Shown here: piece by piece, positions 62,060 to 64,000 of the stretch | How the letters are laid out: every line of letters starts with the position of its first letter | Numbering within the stretch: the stretch's first letter is position 1 | From: Sediminicoccus sp. KRV36 | GTDB lineage: Bacteria > Pseudomonadota > Alphaproteobacteria > Acetobacterales > Acetobacteraceae | Assembly: GCF_023243115.1 (NCBI RefSeq) | Contig: NZ_CP085081.1 | Coordinates: forward strand, 4,175,001-4,239,000 | Length of the DNA stretch: 64,000 nt | Reading direction: 5' to 3' | Notes under the pieces: generated by a model | What the model was told of the DNA's origin: nothing | The model's input: the letters and a program-made list of their open reading frames with translations, nothing else | The model's database searches: none | Position numbers and translations under genes: made by a program

Positions 62060-62766
62060 CAGGGGTTCCTCCTGCGGGGGATGATGGGGAAAGCCCGGGC
62101 GGGGGCCAGCAACGTTGCCAGCGCCTCGGCCCGGCGGCCGATATGGCGGTGCAGGATCGCAGCGCCGGACGCAGCGTCGCGGCTGGTCAGCGCCTCCAGC
62201 AGCGCGTCATGCTCGTCGAAATTCAGCTCGGGCCGGGGGCCGGTCGCATAGGCCCAGCGGATGAAGGTGGTGCGCGCATTCACCTCGCTCAGCGTGCGCA
62301 GCAATTCGGCATTGGCCGAGAGGGCGCAGAGCGATTCATGGAAGCGCACATCCTCGGCCACCATGGCCGCGCGATCCTGCTCGCGCGCCAATTGGCGATG
62401 CCGCGCGCGCCAGGCCCGGGCGAGCGCGTTCACCGCCGCGGGTGTGGCGCGTTCGCAGGCCAGGCGGAAGGCCGTGGCCTCCAACGCCTCGCGCAGTTCG
62501 TAGAGGTCCATCGCCTCGCGCAGATCGAGGTCGCGCACGAAGAAGCCCTGGCCGCCGCGCGCCACCAGCAGGCGCTCGGCCGCCAGGCGGTTCAGCGCTT
62601 CGCGCAGCGGGGTGCGGGACAGGCCCAGTCGCTCGGCCAGATGCACCTCGTTCAGGCGTTCGGCGGGGCGCAGTTCATAGAGCAGCAGCATGCCGCGCAG
62701 CGCCTCATAGGCGATGTCCACCGCGCTGGCGCGCGGGGCTTCGGGGGGGAGCTTCGTGGCCGACAT
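62059..62766 (-). CDS. GntR-family (FadR/FCD) transcriptional regulator
   Basis: 235 residues: winged helix-turn-helix AVDIAYEALRGMLLLYELRPAERLNEVHLAERLGLSRTPLREALNRLAAERLLVARGGQGFFV, then the all-helical FCD effector domain (LYELREALEATAFRLACERA, DVRFHESLCALSANAEL, EHDALLEALTSRDAASGAAILHRHIGRR) with metal-binding Asp and His residues. It is the first gene of the TRAP operon and probably represses it from the palindrome at 62783-62801 until ligand binds. Confidence 0.94.
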   Translation of the reverse strand: MSATKLPPEAPRASAVDIAYEALRGMLLLYELRPAERLNEVHLAERLGLSRTPLREALNRLAAERLLVARGGQGFFVRDLDLREAMDLYELREALEATAFRLACERATPAAVNALARAWRARHRQLAREQDRAAMVAEDVRFHESLCALSANAELLRTLSEVNARTTFIRWAYATGPRPELNFDEHDALLEALTSRDAASGAAILHRHIGRRAEALATLLAPARAFPIIPRRRNP

Positions 62767-62782
62767 GCGCGCGAAGCATTAT

Positions 62783-62801
62783 GCATTGCTGTATACAATG
62801 C
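62783..62801. promoter_or_regulatory. Candidate GntR operator
   Basis: GCATTG (62783-62788) and CAATGC (62796-62801) flank a 7-base centre; reading the minus strand this contains TTGTATACAG, close to the TTGTATACAA-type sites of FadR-subfamily regulators. It lies 17 bases before the gntR ATG, in an AT-rich patch. Confidence 0.55.
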
Positions 62802-62934
62802 AAGAGGCAAACGCGCCGCCTGTCACGTTGGGAAGTCGTCCCCTCCTGCCCGGCAGAAAGGATTTATCAACGTGTCTGGCCCCATTCCCGCCACCCCGGA
62901 ATGTGTCGGCGCATCAGGCGCCAGAAGGATGTGA

Positions 62935-64000
62935 ATGACCACTGGCCTGAACAATCTCCCCTTGATCAGCAAGCTGCTTCTCGCCCTGGGCCTGATGGTC
63001 CTGGTCGGCCTGGGCGGTGGCTACCACGCCGTCACCCGGATGGCGGCCACGGATGCCCTCTATTCACGCCTGCTGCACCAGAATGCCCGCGCCGCCCTTC
63101 ACCTCGCCCGCGCCAATATCGCGCTGATCGATGATGGCCGCGTGCTCAACCGCATGGTGACGGAAACCACGCCGAGCGCCATTCGCGGCAGCATGGGCGA
63201 ATTGGCGGCGATCCACGCCCGCGTTGCGGAAATGCTGGCCATCGCCGAAGCGGCCATGCCCAGCATTGCCGCTGAACTGCGGGACATCACCAACGACTAA
63301 GCCCGGCTGACGGAGATTTCGGCCCCCATCGGGCCGGCCATGCTGGCGAATGACACAGGCGTGGCGATGCGCATCCTGCTGGAGCAGCGGCGCCCCCTCT
63401 ATGGTCCGCTCCGGACGAAATTCCGTGACCTGACCAGCCGGCTGGACAATGAGATGACGGCCGCTTCCAACGCCGCAAGGGCCGAAACCCACGCCAGCTA
63501 TTGGCGCGCCCTCGCCATCATCGCCCTGGGCAGCGCATTCGCGGTGGGGCTGGCGCTCTGGCTGATGGTCGGCGGGGTGGCGCGGCCGATCGGGCGGATC
63601 ACCGGGCGCATGCTCGCGCTGCGCGATGGTGACAAGCACAGCCCAATCCCCGGTGCCGGCCGCAAGGATGAAGTGGGCCGCATGGCCGACTCGATCGAAG
63701 CCTTCCGCCTTGCCGCATTGGAGCAGGACCGGATTGCCGCCGGCCTCGCTGAACAGCAGGCCGCGCGCGCGGCGCGCGCCGAAAAGGTCGAGGCGCTGGT
63801 TCGGCACTTCGAAGCCGAAGCGGCCGATGCCCTGCGCTTCGTCGCCGCGGCCTCGGCCGAGTTGGACATGACGGCCGGCGCCATGCAGGGCGCGGCGCAG
63901 GCGGGGCATGAGCGGGCGCTCTCCCTCGCTGCCTCGGCCGAGCAAGCCAGCGCGAATGTGCAGACCGTCGCTGCCTCGGCCGAGGAAATGTCCGCCAGTA
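62935..64000 (+). pseudogene. Methyl-accepting chemotaxis protein gene interrupted by in-frame TAA
   Basis: From the ATG at 62935 the frame encodes a chemoreceptor: membrane helix 1 (LISKLLLALGLMVLVGLGGGYHAV) and a helical sensor part. It stops at TAA (63298-63300) after RDITND. The same frame then continues without another stop to the window edge: ARLTEISAPIG, membrane helix 2 (ALAIIALGSAFAVGLALWLMVGG), HAMP (VARPIGRITGRMLALRDGD) and the start of the signalling helices (AEQASANVQTVAASAEEMSAS). A single base change (Tyr codon to TAA) would explain it. In-frame ATGs at 63340 and 63367 could restart a shorter protein. It may also be a sequencing error. Confidence 0.8.

Overview
The window is GC-rich chromosomal DNA from an alphaproteobacterium, most likely Acetobacteraceae (Roseomonas-like). 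This placement is my inference. It rests on the split three-subunit transhydrogenase (pntAA/pntAB/pntB), COQ9, a DUF1013/TrcR-type regulator, DUF1192 and DUF465 small proteins, and four scattered Bug-type solute receptors. I saw no rRNA, tRNA, CRISPR array, transposase or prophage gene.

Layout. 1-9 kb: end of a secreted-protein gene, typA, an amidase-family gene, corA, a tatA-mtnB-mtnD-mtnC methionine-salvage cluster, and terC. 9-20 kb: a Bug receptor, a large membrane-anchored kinase-like protein with degenerate catalytic motifs, two MFS exporters, a GST and a YegD-like Hsp70 that diverge across a 26-bp tandem repeat, a dienelactone hydrolase and a TauD-type dioxygenase. 20-28 kb: a type I secretion ABC/HlyD pair, an MFS gene, a two-component system and a DegP-like lipoprotein protease. 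28-39 kb: a D-tartrate dehydratase-like enolase with a CoA-transferase, an enoyl-CoA hydratase, Bug receptors, a LysR-controlled pair, crcB-rarA, and a tandem Bug pair.

39-53 kb is mostly housekeeping: pntAA-pntAB-pntB, a TauE/SafE permease, rpsU, def-coq9, two tandem OmpA paralogues, purE-purK, two DUF465 proteins, trcR, DUF1192, a heat-shock hsp20 gene with an apparent ROSE-type RNA thermometer, and rpmE. 53-64 kb: lemA with a membrane partner, two SDRs, a MpaB/DUF2236 oxygenase, and a tightly overlapping minus-strand operon (GntR, cupin, NIPSNAP, 3-hydroxyacyl-CoA dehydrogenase-like, TRAP dctQ-dctM-dctP, alpha/beta hydrolase) that looks like a self-regulated uptake and catabolism unit. The window ends inside a chemoreceptor gene broken by an in-frame TAA.

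Most interesting items: the apparent pseudokinase with a Pro/Ala repeat linker (10247-12547); the hsp20 leader, whose hairpin sequesters the whole Shine-Dalgarno with the ROSE-type bulged G (51977-51996) below a sigma32-like promoter; the OmpA pair whose 3' ends and terminators are nearly identical while the barrels diverge; the 26-bp repeats at 16394-16497; and the interrupted chemoreceptor.
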